NCBI GenBank assembly: GCA_023431055.1
Contig: JAEYXX010000004.1
Span: 1-42,230 of the forward strand
Length of the DNA stretch: 42,230 nt
From: Pseudomonadota bacterium
GTDB taxonomy: Bacteria > Pseudomonadota > Gammaproteobacteria > Pseudomonadales > Pseudomonadaceae
Reading direction: 5' to 3'
In this document: in pieces, positions 1-7,335 of the stretch
Position numbering within the stretch: the first letter of the stretch is position 1
Layout of the letters: the number at the start of each line of letters is the position of its first letter
Made by a program: the position numbers and the translations under genes
The notes under the pieces: model-generated
What the model saw: the letters and a program-made list of their open reading frames with translations, nothing else
What the model was told of the DNA's origin: nothing
Databases searched by the model: none

Positions 1-75
1 CATGGGAAATGGCCGGGAGTCATGTTCAACGTCGCTTGGCGACGGCCCGAAGGTTGGCCACTGACTGCAGGCCAG

Positions 76-99
76 AAAAAGGGGAGCTGATGCTCCCCT
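76..99 (-). terminator. Rho-independent terminator of the NAGGN operon
   Basis: An 8-bp perfect stem (80-87 paired with 92-99) encloses a 4-nt loop. Read on the minus strand it is followed directly by five T residues (76-80 on the plus strand are A). It lies 41 bp beyond the stop of the last operon gene, as expected for an intrinsic terminator. Bases 1-75 show nothing else I can identify. Confidence 0.85.
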
Positions 100-140
100 G
101 TCGTCCTTTTGCGTCACTTTGCCTTTAAGCGCCGACGCCT

Positions 141-1340
141 TCAAGCGTCGCGATCGTGTTGCCCGACCAGGCTGTCCACGGGCGGAACGCGGGTGTCGCT
201 TTCCATCTGTGCATCGTGCTCCAGCTGATGGCTGAAACGCTCCAGAGAGCCCTGGGCCGGCTGGGCGTCGCTGGCGAATACCGGTGGGCTCATCATGTAG
301 GCGGTGAGCAGGCGGCTGAGGGCCTTGAGGCTGTCGATATGGGTGCGCTCGTAGCCATGGGTGGCGTCGCAACCGAAGGCCAGCAATGCCGTGCGAATGT
401 CGTGGCCGGCGGTGACCGCCGATTGCGCATCGCTGTGGTAGTAACGGAACAGATCACGCCGCACCGGCACCTCGTTTTCGGCAGCCAGGCGCAGTAGCTG
501 GCGTGACAGGTGATAGTCGTAAGGCCCGCCGGAGTCCTGCATAGCCACGCTGACCGCATGTTCGCTGGATTGCTGACCCGGCGCGACCGGTGCGATATCG
601 ATGCCGACGAACTCGCTGACATCCCAGGGCAGGGCAGCGGCGGCGCCGGAGCCCACCTCCTCGGTGATGGTAAACAGCGGGTGGCAGTCGATCATCGGTT
701 GCAGGCCCTGATCGCGAATCGCCTTGAGTGACGCCAGCAGCGCTGCGGCGCCAGCCTTGTCATCGAGGTGACGGGCGCTGATATGACCGCTCTCGGAGAA
801 CTCCGGCAGCGGATCGAAGGCGACGAAATCACCCACGCAAACGCCGAGTGAATCGCAATCGGCACGGGTGGCGCAGTAGGCGTCCAGGCGCAGCTCGACG
901 TGATCCCAGCTGATCGGCATGGTGTCGACGGCGGTGTTGAAGGCGTGCCCGGAGGCCATCAGCGGTAGCACGCTGCCGCGAATCACGCCGTTGTCGGTGA
1001 ACAGGCTGACACGACTGCCCTCGGCGAAACGGCTCGACCAGCAGCCCACCGGCGCCAGGCCGAGACGGCCGTTGTCCTTGATCTCGCGGACGATGGCGCC
1101 AATGGTGTCGAGGTGCACGGAAACGGCACGGTCGAAACGTTCGTACTCGCTCTGACGCCCGCGCAGAGTAGCGCGGATGGTGCCGCGGCGGGTCAGCTCG
1201 AAGGGGATTTCCAGCTCTTCGAGGCGCTCGGCTACGTAACGCACGATGGTGTCGGTGAAACCGGTAGGGCTGGGGATGGCGAGCATCTCCAGCAGCACCT
1301 TCTGCATGTAGTCCAGATCGGGTTCGGGTAACTGTTGCAT
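141..1340 (-). CDS. Osmoprotectant (NAGGN) system M42-like metallopeptidase
   Basis: A 399-residue protein resembling M42/M20-type di-zinc aminopeptidases. The metal-site motifs are visible in order: HLDT (residues 76-79), HLDDKAG (191-197), the general-base/ligand pair in TEE (226-228), D248 in GIDIA, and a late histidine region around ATHGYERTH (326-334). The family is known as the third member of the N-acetylglutaminylglutamine amide trio; its exact role is not established to my knowledge, and turnover or processing of the dipeptide is inference. The ATG is preceded by a strong GAGGAG. It is the last gene of the minus-strand operon, 64 bp after ngg, with a terminator downstream. The C-terminal 45 residues are polar and probably disordered. 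It has no signal peptide, so it should be cytoplasmic. Confidence 0.88.
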   Translation of the reverse strand: MQQLPEPDLDYMQKVLLEMLAIPSPTGFTDTIVRYVAERLEELEIPFELTRRGTIRATLRGRQSEYERFDRAVSVHLDTIGAIVREIKDNGRLGLAPVGCWSSRFAEGSRVSLFTDNGVIRGSVLPLMASGHAFNTAVDTMPISWDHVELRLDAYCATRADCDSLGVCVGDFVAFDPLPEFSESGHISARHLDDKAGAAALLASLKAIRDQGLQPMIDCHPLFTITEEVGSGAAAALPWDVSEFVGIDIAPVAPGQQSSEHAVSVAMQDSGGPYDYHLSRQLLRLAAENEVPVRRDLFRYYHSDAQSAVTAGHDIRTALLAFGCDATHGYERTHIDSLKALSRLLTAYMMSPPVFASDAQPAQGSLERFSHQLEHDAQMESDTRVPPVDSLVGQHDRDA

Positions 1341-1364
1341 AGGGGCTCCTCGCGTTCGGATTGC

Positions 1365-1388
1365 CCCTCTCCCGCGTGTGGGAGAGGG
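1365..1388. repeat. GGGAGAGGG hairpin between ngg and the peptidase gene
   Basis: A perfect 9-bp inverted repeat, CCCTCTCCC (1365-1373) and GGGAGAGGG (1380-1388), with a 6-nt loop. It sits inside the operon, between the ngg stop and the peptidase RBS. It could stabilise or differentially process the mRNA. No T-run follows in the direction of transcription, so termination is unlikely. Confidence 0.7.
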
Positions 1389-1404
1389 CCGGGGGGAGAG
1401 TTTT

Positions 1405-3144
1405 TCAGCTCGTTGCCTGGCTCAGTGGGAACAGCAGGTCGACGAAGCGCTCGGCGGTCGGCTGCGGTTCGTGGTTGGCCAGACCGGCCCGTTCGTTGGC
1501 CTCGATGAACACATGGTCCGGCTGATCGGCAGCAGGTACCAGCAGGTCGAGACCGACGACCGGGATTTCCAGGGCGCGGGCAGCCTTGATTGCCGCGTCA
1601 CGCAACGCCGGATGGAGAATCGCGGTGACGTCCTCCAGGGTGCCACCGGTGTGCAGGTTGGCGGTCTTGCGCACCGCCAGGCGTTGGCCGGCCGGCAATA
1701 CGCTGTCGTAGTCGAGACCGGCACCGTGCAGGGTGCGCAGGGTTTCGGCGTCCTTGGGAATGCGGCTCTCGCCGCTGGTGGCGGCCTGGCGCCGACGGCT
1801 CTGGGCGTCGATCAGCTCGCCGATGCTGTGGCGGCCGTCGCCGATGATTTCCGCCGGGCGGCGAATGGCGGCGGCCACTACCTCGTAGCCGATCACCAGA
1901 ATGCGCAGATCAAAGCCCTCGTGATAGCTCTCCAGCAGCACGCGCTGGTCGAACACGCGGGCGCGCTCGATGGCTTCCTGCACTTCACCCGGCGTGCGCA
2001 GGTCGACCGCCACGCCCTGGCCCTGTTCGCCGTCAACCGGTTTGACCACCACCGAGCCATGCTCGGCGAGGAAGGTGGCGTTGTCCTCGGCGCTGCCGGC
2101 CAGGCACTGCGCCGGCACGCTGAGACCGGCGCGCGACAGGGTACGGTGGGTCAGGCGCTTGTCCTGGCAAAGGGTCATGCTGACGGCGCTGGTCAGATCG
2201 CACAGCGATTCGCGGCAGCGGATGCGCCGACCGCCGTGGCTGAGGGTGAACAGCCCGGCCTCGGCGTCATCCACCTGCACCTCGATGCCGCGACGCAGCG
2301 CTTCGTCGACGATGATGCGTGCGTAGGGATTGAGTTCGGCCTGTGGGCCGGGGCCGAGAAACAGCGGCTGGTTGATGCCGTTCTTGCGCTTGAGGCTGAA
2401 GGTCTGCAGCTCGCGAAAACCCAGCTTGGCATAGAGGCGCTTGGCCTGATTGTTGTCGTGCAGCACGGACAGGTCGAGGTAGCTCAGGCCACGACTCATG
2501 CCATGCTCGATCAGGTGGCGTACCAGCGCTTCACCGACACCGGGGCGGCTGCACTGCGGGGCTACCGCCAGGCACCAGAGGCTGCTGCCGTTCTCCGGGT
2601 CGCGGAAGGCACGCTGATGGTTCAGGCCCATGACGCTGCCAACCACTGCGCCGCTGTCTTCGTCCTCTGCCAGCCAGTAGGTCGGGCCGCCTTCGTTGTA
2701 GGGGGTGAGCTTGGCCTGGTCGATCGGCAGCATGTTGCGGGTCTGGTACAGGCAGTTGATGGCTTGCCAGTCTGCATCGTTCTGCGCACGGCGAATGCGA
2801 AAACCGCGGAAGCTGCGGCGTGCCGGCCGGTAATCGCTGAACCACAGGCGCAGGGTGTCGGAGGGGTCGAGGAACAGCTGCTGGGGGGCATGCGCCAGCA
2901 CCTGATGCGGTGCGGCGACGTACAGGGCAATGTCGCGTTCGCCGGGTTGCTCGTTGAGTAGCGCTTCGGCCAGCACGGTTGGGTCGGGGTAGGTATGGCC
3001 GATCAGCAGGCGGCCCCAGCCGCAATGGATGGCCTGCGGCTGGCTGGGCTGACTGGTGTGGTCTTCGGCCAGGCGCGCTTGCAGACGTTCGTAGGAGGGT
3101 GTCTGGCCGCGCAGCAGGCGTTGGTTGAAGGCAGTGGAGCGCAT
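1405..3144 (-). CDS. ngg: N-acetylglutaminylglutamine synthetase (GNAT plus ATP-grasp fusion)
   Basis: A 579-residue bifunctional enzyme. An N-terminal lead is followed by a GNAT acetyltransferase domain (about 115-255), with the acetyl-CoA loop around QCSRPGVGEAL (197-207) and the C-terminal strand LGFRELQTF. An ATP-grasp ligase domain follows (about 325-570), with VVVKPVDGEQGQGV (365-378) as the nucleotide-binding region and the metal-binding EANERAGLANHEP (548-560). The family joins two glutamines and acetylates the product, giving the osmolyte that AsnO amidates. I chose the ATG at 3144 because AGGGA lies 7 nt upstream; in-frame starts at 3168 (ATG) and 3195 have weaker RBS. It is the middle gene of the trio, 130 bp after asnO with a hairpin between. 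No signal peptide; cytoplasmic. Confidence 0.92.
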   Translation of the reverse strand: MRSTAFNQRLLRGQTPSYERLQARLAEDHTSQPSQPQAIHCGWGRLLIGHTYPDPTVLAEALLNEQPGERDIALYVAAPHQVLAHAPQQLFLDPSDTLRLWFSDYRPARRSFRGFRIRRAQNDADWQAINCLYQTRNMLPIDQAKLTPYNEGGPTYWLAEDEDSGAVVGSVMGLNHQRAFRDPENGSSLWCLAVAPQCSRPGVGEALVRHLIEHGMSRGLSYLDLSVLHDNNQAKRLYAKLGFRELQTFSLKRKNGINQPLFLGPGPQAELNPYARIIVDEALRRGIEVQVDDAEAGLFTLSHGGRRIRCRESLCDLTSAVSMTLCQDKRLTHRTLSRAGLSVPAQCLAGSAEDNATFLAEHGSVVVKPVDGEQGQGVAVDLRTPGEVQEAIERARVFDQRVLLESYHEGFDLRILVIGYEVVAAAIRRPAEIIGDGRHSIGELIDAQSRRRQAATSGESRIPKDAETLRTLHGAGLDYDSVLPAGQRLAVRKTANLHTGGTLEDVTAILHPALRDAAIKAARALEIPVVGLDLLVPAADQPDHVFIEANERAGLANHEPQPTAERFVDLLFPLSQATS

Positions 3145-3246
3145 GGAATAGTCCCTGTCCGTGTTCATTACGTCCGGTCTTGGCCGGATCGTCATTGAGT
3201 CGCGACATATCCCGGGGTTACCGGGCTACGACCATTGATCCTGCAA

Positions 3247-3266
3247 GAGCGGCCCGAGGGCCGCTC
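3247..3266. repeat. Intra-operon GC-rich hairpin between asnO and ngg
   Basis: A perfect 8-bp stem GAGCGGCC/GGCCGCTC with a 4-nt loop (3247-3254 and 3259-3266), directly after the asnO stop codon. No T-run follows on the minus strand, so it looks like a processing or partial-termination structure rather than a full terminator. The ngg RBS lies about 100 bp further on. Confidence 0.65.
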
Positions 3267-3274
3267 CGTTTCGG

Positions 3275-5044
3275 TTACAGGCCCTGTTCACTCAGCCACA
3301 GGTTTAGCGCAGCCAGCTGCCATAGCTTGGAGCCGCGCAGCGGTGTGAGCTGGCTCTGCGGGTTGGTCAGCAACTGGTCGAGCATGTTCGGGTTGAACAG
3401 GCCGCGATCCTGGCTCGGGTCGAGCAGCAGGTCGCGCACCCAACCCAGGGTGGCGCCTTCCAGATGCTTGAGGCCGGGAACCGGGAAGTAGCCTTTGGGC
3501 CGGTCGATCACTTCGCTGGGGATCACCTTGCGCGCCGCTTCCTTGAGCACGTATTTGCCGCCTTCCGGCAGCTTGAACTGCGCCGGAATGCGCGCCGACA
3601 GCTCGGCCACGCGGTAGTCGAGAAACGGCGTACGTGCTTCCAGGCCCCAGGCCATGGTCATGTTGTCCACCCGTTTGACCGGGTCGTCGACCAGCATCAC
3701 GGTGCTGTCCAGGCGCAGCGCCTTGTCCACCGCCGCCTCGGCACCGGGCATGGCGAAATGCTCGCGGACGAACTCGCCGGCCATGTCGCCGGTCAGCCAC
3801 GCGGGTTGCACGCAGGCGGCGTACTCGTCGTGCTCGCGGTCGAAGAACGCCGCGCGGTAGGCGGCGAAGGCATCCTTGGCGCCGTCGACCTGCGGGTACC
3901 AGTGGTAGCCGGCGAACAGTTCGTCGGCGCCCTGGCCGCTCTGCACCACCTTGCAGTGCTTGGCCACTTCGCGCGAGAGCAGATAGAAGGCGATGCAGTC
4001 GTGGCTCACCATCGGCTCGCTCATGGCGCGGAAGGCCTGCGGCAGCTGGTCGAGAATCTCATGCTCGCCGATACGCAGCTGATGATGGCGGGTGGCGAAG
4101 CGCTGGGCGATCAGATCCGAATACTGGAACTCGTCGCCGCGCTCGCCGCCGGCATCCTGGAAACCGATGGAGAAGGTCAAGAGGTTTTCCACACCGGCTT
4201 CGCGCAGCAGGCCGACCAGCATGCTCGAATCGACGCCGCCGGAGAGCAGTACGCCAACGTCCACCGCAGCACGCTGACGGATGGCCACGGCTTCGCGCAT
4301 GGTTTCCAGCGTCAGATCGCGCCATTCTTCAACGCCGTAATTAGTCTCATCGCCTTGCGGGCCGAACTGCAGGGTCCACCAGGTTTTCTGTTCGATCCTG
4401 CCGTCGGCATCGACGCGCATCCAGGTGGCCGGCGGCAGTTTCTCGACGCCGGCGAGGATGGTGCGCGGCGCCGGCACCACGGCATGGAAGTTCAGGTAAT
4501 GGTTGAGGGCGACGGCATCCAGCGTCTTGGCGATATCGCCACCCTGCAGCAGGGCCGGCAGCGACGAGGCGAAACGCAGGCGCTCGCCGGTGCGCGACAG
4601 GTACAGCGGTTTGACGCCGAGGCGGTCGCGGGCGATGAACAGGCTCTGCGTGTCACGTTCCCAGACGGCGAAGGCGAACATGCCGTTGAGCTTGGGCAGC
4701 AAGGCCTCGCCCCAGGCGTGATAACCCTTGAGCAGTACCTCGGTGTCACCGCCGGAGAAGAAGCGATAGCCCAGTGCTTCCAGTTCGCTGCGTAGTTCGG
4801 GGTAGTTGTAGATGGCGCCGTTGAACACCATCGACAGGCCGAGATCGCTGTCGATCATCGGCTGGCCCGAAGCCTCCTGCAGATCCATGATCTTCAGACG
4901 GCGGTGGCCCAGGGCGATGGGGCCCTGACTATGAAAGCCGTGGGCGTCGGGGCCGCGAGGGGCCAGGTGGTGGGTGATGCGTTCGACTGCCGCCAGATCC
5001 GCGGGGCGTCGATCAAAACGTAGTTCTCCAGCTATTCCGCACAT
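3275..5044 (-). CDS. asnO: N-acetylglutaminylglutamine amidotransferase (asparagine synthase-like)
   Basis: A 589-residue class II glutamine amidotransferase fused to an asparagine synthetase ATP-pyrophosphatase domain. The catalytic nucleophile is Cys2 (MCGIAGE). The glutaminase domain shows RGPD (30-33), N75-G76 and GGD (98-100). The synthetase P-loop is SGGVDSS (268-274), followed by the QGADELFAGY acceptor-site region. In the NAGGN trio this enzyme amidates the dipeptide using glutamine nitrogen and ATP. Pairing with the GNAT/ATP-grasp gene and the M42 peptidase is what separates it from an ordinary asnB. It is the first gene of the minus-strand operon, with AAGGA just upstream of the ATG, and is divergent from a MarR gene across 108 bp. 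Osmotic induction is expected from family knowledge; no osmotic promoter is visible. Confidence 0.93.
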   Translation of the reverse strand: MCGIAGELRFDRRPADLAAVERITHHLAPRGPDAHGFHSQGPIALGHRRLKIMDLQEASGQPMIDSDLGLSMVFNGAIYNYPELRSELEALGYRFFSGGDTEVLLKGYHAWGEALLPKLNGMFAFAVWERDTQSLFIARDRLGVKPLYLSRTGERLRFASSLPALLQGGDIAKTLDAVALNHYLNFHAVVPAPRTILAGVEKLPPATWMRVDADGRIEQKTWWTLQFGPQGDETNYGVEEWRDLTLETMREAVAIRQRAAVDVGVLLSGGVDSSMLVGLLREAGVENLLTFSIGFQDAGGERGDEFQYSDLIAQRFATRHHQLRIGEHEILDQLPQAFRAMSEPMVSHDCIAFYLLSREVAKHCKVVQSGQGADELFAGYHWYPQVDGAKDAFAAYRAAFFDREHDEYAACVQPAWLTGDMAGEFVREHFAMPGAEAAVDKALRLDSTVMLVDDPVKRVDNMTMAWGLEARTPFLDYRVAELSARIPAQFKLPEGGKYVLKEAARKVIPSEVIDRPKGYFPVPGLKHLEGATLGWVRDLLLDPSQDRGLFNPNMLDQLLTNPQSQLTPLRGSKLWQLAALNLWLSEQGL

Positions 5045-5152
5045 AGTTCCTTACCGGTGTTGCCGTTGGGGAGTGGCTCGTGGCCGAGCCTTTTACACCA
5101 AAACAAGAAAATGCTTTCATGTCAAAGTGTTGGTTGTTAAGAATTGGTGTTT
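5045..5152. promoter_or_regulatory. Divergent control region, asnO / MarR gene
   Basis: This 108-bp AT-richer gap must hold the promoters of both the NAGGN operon and the MarR gene. ACACCAA (5095-5101) and TTGGTGT (5144-5150) form a widely spaced inverted repeat. A minus-strand TTGACA (5120-5125) could be a -35 box, but I see no good -10 at proper spacing. The assignment rests on position more than on motifs. Confidence 0.45.
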
Positions 5153-5626
5153 ATGAGTGCTAAAAAAGTTCCTGCTGAAATAGATTTGTCATCTGTCATG
5201 GCTTTTGAAATGCCACTATTCCAGGCGCTGCGGCGCCTGCAGCAGGCAGGGGAAGTGCATGCCAAGCGGTTGGCCCGTTTTGGTGGACTGACACCCGTGC
5301 AGTTGATGGTCTTGCAGGTACTGGCCAGCGAGACCCGCATGACCGCCAGCGTGCTGAGCAGCCGCGTCAGCCTGACGGCCGCGACGCTTTCCGGTCTGCT
5401 CGATCGCCTCGAGGAGCGTGGTCTGTTGCAGCGTCAGCGCGACGACCAGGATCGTCGACGGCAATGGCTGTTGATCAGCGACGCGGGCCGCGAGTTGATC
5501 CAGCAGGCGCCGTCGCTGATGCCGCCGGAGTTCAATCAGCGTTTTGCCGTGCTGGCCGACTGGGAGCGCCACAGTCTGACGGCGGCGTTGTTGAGGGCTG
5601 CCGAGTTGTGCGGCGAGATGGACTGA
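5153..5626 (+). CDS. MarR-family transcriptional regulator
   Basis: A 157-residue protein with the MarR winged-helix layout: an N-terminal dimerisation helix, then the HTH region LTPVQLMVLQVLASETRMTA...LSGLLDRLEERGLL, the charged wing DDQDRRRQWLLISDAG, and a C-terminal dimerisation helix. It is divergent from the NAGGN operon, an arrangement I recall from other pseudomonads, so local control of asnO-ngg is a reasonable inference. Start choice is uncertain: ATG 5153 is used here, but in-frame TTG (5144) and GTG (5147) lie just upstream and no clear Shine-Dalgarno distinguishes them. The ligand is unknown. No transcription terminator is evident before the tRNA cluster downstream. Confidence 0.87.
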   Translation: MSAKKVPAEIDLSSVMAFEMPLFQALRRLQQAGEVHAKRLARFGGLTPVQLMVLQVLASETRMTASVLSSRVSLTAATLSGLLDRLEERGLLQRQRDDQDRRRQWLLISDAGRELIQQAPSLMPPEFNQRFAVLADWERHSLTAALLRAAELCGEMD

Positions 5627-5664
5627 GGTACCGCGCTTTTTTCAGAAAAAATTCAAGCAGGGTG

Positions 5665-5693
5665 TTGACTTAGCTTCGCCACCTGCATAAAGT
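5665..5693 (+). promoter_or_regulatory. Sigma-70 promoter of the tRNA cluster
   Basis: TTGACT (5665-5670) and TAAAGT (5688-5693) are separated by 17 bp. A GC-rich discriminator (GCGCGCC) follows, as is usual for stable-RNA promoters under stringent control. The first tRNA begins 22 bp downstream. Confidence 0.65.
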
Positions 5694-5714
5694 GCGCGCC
5701 TCGCTAAGGCACAT

Positions 5715-5790
5715 GGGTGGTTAGCTCAGCCGGGAGAGCATCTGCCTTACAAGCAGAGGGTCGGCGGTTCGATCCCGTCACCACCCACCA
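5715..5790 (+). tRNA. tRNA-Val (UAC anticodon)
   Basis: A 76-nt cloverleaf. The acceptor stem pairs GGGTGGT (5715-5721) with ACCACCC (5780-5786), followed by an encoded ACCA end. The D-arm TTAGCTCAG, anticodon stem-loop TCTGC-CTTACAA-GCAGA with anticodon TAC, and T-arm GGTTCGATCC are all present. It is the first tRNA of a three-gene transcript. Confidence 0.97.
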
Positions 5791-5821
5791 TAGCGAATTC
5801 GGACGCAAGTCCGGCCGACGC

Positions 5822-5898
5822 GCAGCGGTAGTTCAGTCGGTTAGAATACCGGCCTGTCACGCCGGGGGTCGCGGGTTCGAGTCCCGTCCGCTGCGCCA
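5822..5898 (+). tRNA. tRNA-Asp (GUC anticodon), copy 1
   Basis: A 77-nt cloverleaf. The acceptor stem is GCAGCGG/CCGCTGC, with G as discriminator base and an encoded CCA. The anticodon loop CTGTCAC carries GTC between CCGGC and GCCGG. The T-arm is GGGTTCGAGTCCC. It lies 31 bp after tRNA-Val. Confidence 0.97.
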
Positions 5899-6006
5899 TT
5901 ATTTCCTGGATCGAGCATGGCTCGGTTCGAGATGGCAAGGCCCGCAAGGGCGCCATCGGATGCTACAGAGTTTCAAGAGTTCTTTGGACGCAAGTCCAGC
6001 CGACAC

Positions 6007-6083
6007 GCAGCGGTAGTTCAGTCGGTTAGAATACCGGCCTGTCACGCCGGGGGTCGCGGGTTCGAGTCCCGTCCGCTGCGCCA
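6007..6083 (+). tRNA. tRNA-Asp (GUC anticodon), copy 2
   Basis: Identical over its 77 nt to the copy at 5822-5898. The preceding leader GGACGCAAGTCC is also duplicated, so the copy arose with its flank. A strong terminator follows after 7 bp. Confidence 0.97.
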
Positions 6084-6090
6084 TACAAGA

Positions 6091-6121
6091 AACCCGCTGA
6101 TCGCAAGATCAGCGGGTTTTT
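6091..6121 (+). terminator. Rho-independent terminator of the tRNA cluster
   Basis: A 12-bp stem (6091-6102 with 6107-6118) with a GCAA tetraloop and a T5 tract (6117-6121). It begins 7 bp after the last tRNA-Asp. Confidence 0.93.
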
Positions 6122-6208
6122 CTTTGCCTGCGACTTTTCGTCATCTTGTCTTCATGCTTGCAAAGTAGCTTGCTATCGATCAGGCGAAATGACTCAGGAG
6201 AATGCCCG

Positions 6209-6292
6209 ATGGACGATTATCAGGAAGAGCTGCTCGAGCGCGATGCTTTCGATCAGGACGTGACCGAAGCCGACGACGCCACCGAGCTCTGA
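6209..6292 (+). CDS. Putative 27-residue acidic small protein
   Basis: An ATG at 6209 has a perfect AGGAG (6196-6200) 8 nt upstream and opens a 27-codon frame ending in TGA at 6290-6292. The peptide begins MDDYQEELLERDAF and is strongly acidic: 12 Asp/Glu against a single Arg. It has no signal peptide, membrane segment or cysteine. It lies just after the tRNA terminator and overlaps the 3' end of the convergent AraC gene by 40 bp. I do not recognise a function. The RBS quality and biased composition favour a real gene, but length makes this uncertain. Confidence 0.5.
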   Translation: MDDYQEELLERDAFDQDVTEADDATEL

Positions 6293-7335
6293 GCTTCACC
6301 GCTTGCCCTGCGCTGTGCGCGACGGTAGTCGCCCGGCGTTTGCCCCAGCCAGCGTTTGAAGGCGCGCTGAAAGGCTTCGGCCGAGGCGAAGCCGAGCAGG
6401 TAGGCGATCTCGCCGAAGGCCAGCTCGGTGTCACGGATATAGGCCGTGGCCAGGTCACGGCGGGTATCGTTGAGAATGCTGCGAAACTGCGTGCCTTCCT
6501 CGGCCAGCCTGCGCCGCAGGGTCCAGCTCGGCAGGTGCAGGCTGCGCGCGACTTCATCCAGGTCCGGTTCGTGCCCGTGCAGCAATGGCCCGAGTAGCTG
6601 GATCACCCGTTCGCGCACGCTGCGTGTGCGGGTCAGTTGCTCCAGCTCGCGTTCACATAACTCCACGAGATGCCGCCAGGTGCCCGGGCAGTGCTGCGCA
6701 TTGCGCAGCGCCAGGGTTTCGTTGCTCAGGCGCAGCCGGTTGGCACCAGCGCAGAACTCCACCGGGCAGCCGAACTGCGTTTCATAGCGATCGCCATAGT
6801 CCGGCGCTGGAAATTCGATCTCGACCTTTTCCGGGCTGATCGAGCGGGTGACCAACTGAGCCAGGTTGCTCTGCCAGCCTGCCAGCACCGAATCCACCAC
6901 GAAGCGGTTATAGGCGTTGTACGGGCTGATGGAATAGAAATGCAGCCAGGCACCGCGTTCGTCCTCGCGAAAACTCGAGCGTCCCCGGTAGTTGGCCGCG
7001 TACAGCGGTTCGAAGCGGGTGAGGGTGCGCGCCGCTTCGCGCAGATCCGGCGCCTGCATGGCGCAGATGCCAGCCAGGCCGATCTGGCTCAGGTGGCTGT
7101 GGCGGCCCATGTCCAGACCCAGCGCCGGATCGCCACACAGGGCAATGGCGCTGTGGCCAAGGCGCATGAAGCGGGGGATCGACAGGCGCGCCCTCGGTTC
7201 GCTCAGACGCGCGGCGTTCAGGCCGAACTGCTCGAACAGTGGTTCGGGCGGCTGGCCTTTGGCGCGCAATGCATCGGCCAACGCCAGGGTGAAACCGACG
7301 GAAAGGTCGCCGAGGCGAACGCGTGAAGTCTTCAT
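6253..7335 (-). CDS. AraC-family transcriptional regulator (OruR/ArgR-like type)
   Basis: A 360-residue regulator. The N-terminal two thirds match the 'arabinose-binding domain of AraC-type regulators' architecture seen in OruR-like proteins (for example the conserved GRSSFREDERGAWLHFY stretch). The C-terminal DNA-binding domain has two HTHs at about residues 235-340, with PSWTLRRRLAEEGTQFRSIL and the signature FGEIAYLLGFASAEAFQRAFKRWLGQTPGDYR. Its ATG overlaps the stop of the upstream nitrilase-like gene by 4 bp (ATGA, 7332-7335), so the two are co-transcribed and translationally coupled. Possible targets include the divergent fadH, whose upstream region carries 21-bp-spaced direct repeats. 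The effector is unknown; amino-acid or lipid-derived ligands are seen in related proteins. The Ser/Ala-rich C-terminal tail overlaps a small ORF on the other strand. Confidence 0.92.
   Translation of the reverse strand: MKTSRVRLGDLSVGFTLALADALRAKGQPPEPLFEQFGLNAARLSEPRARLSIPRFMRLGHSAIALCGDPALGLDMGRHSHLSQIGLAGICAMQAPDLREAARTLTRFEPLYAANYRGRSSFREDERGAWLHFYSISPYNAYNRFVVDSVLAGWQSNLAQLVTRSISPEKVEIEFPAPDYGDRYETQFGCPVEFCAGANRLRLSNETLALRNAQHCPGTWRHLVELCERELEQLTRTRSVRERVIQLLGPLLHGHEPDLDEVARSLHLPSWTLRRRLAEEGTQFRSILNDTRRDLATAYIRDTELAFGEIAYLLGFASAEAFQRAFKRWLGQTPGDYRRAQRRASGEAQSSVASSASVTS

Noticed and set aside
1378..2961. 527-codon plus-strand frame over ngg
   Set aside because: Antisense to a gene with complete GNAT and ATP-grasp motifs.
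5120..5125. TTGACA on the minus strand as the asnO -35 box
   Set aside because: No acceptable -10 at 16-18 bp spacing; kept only as a remark.
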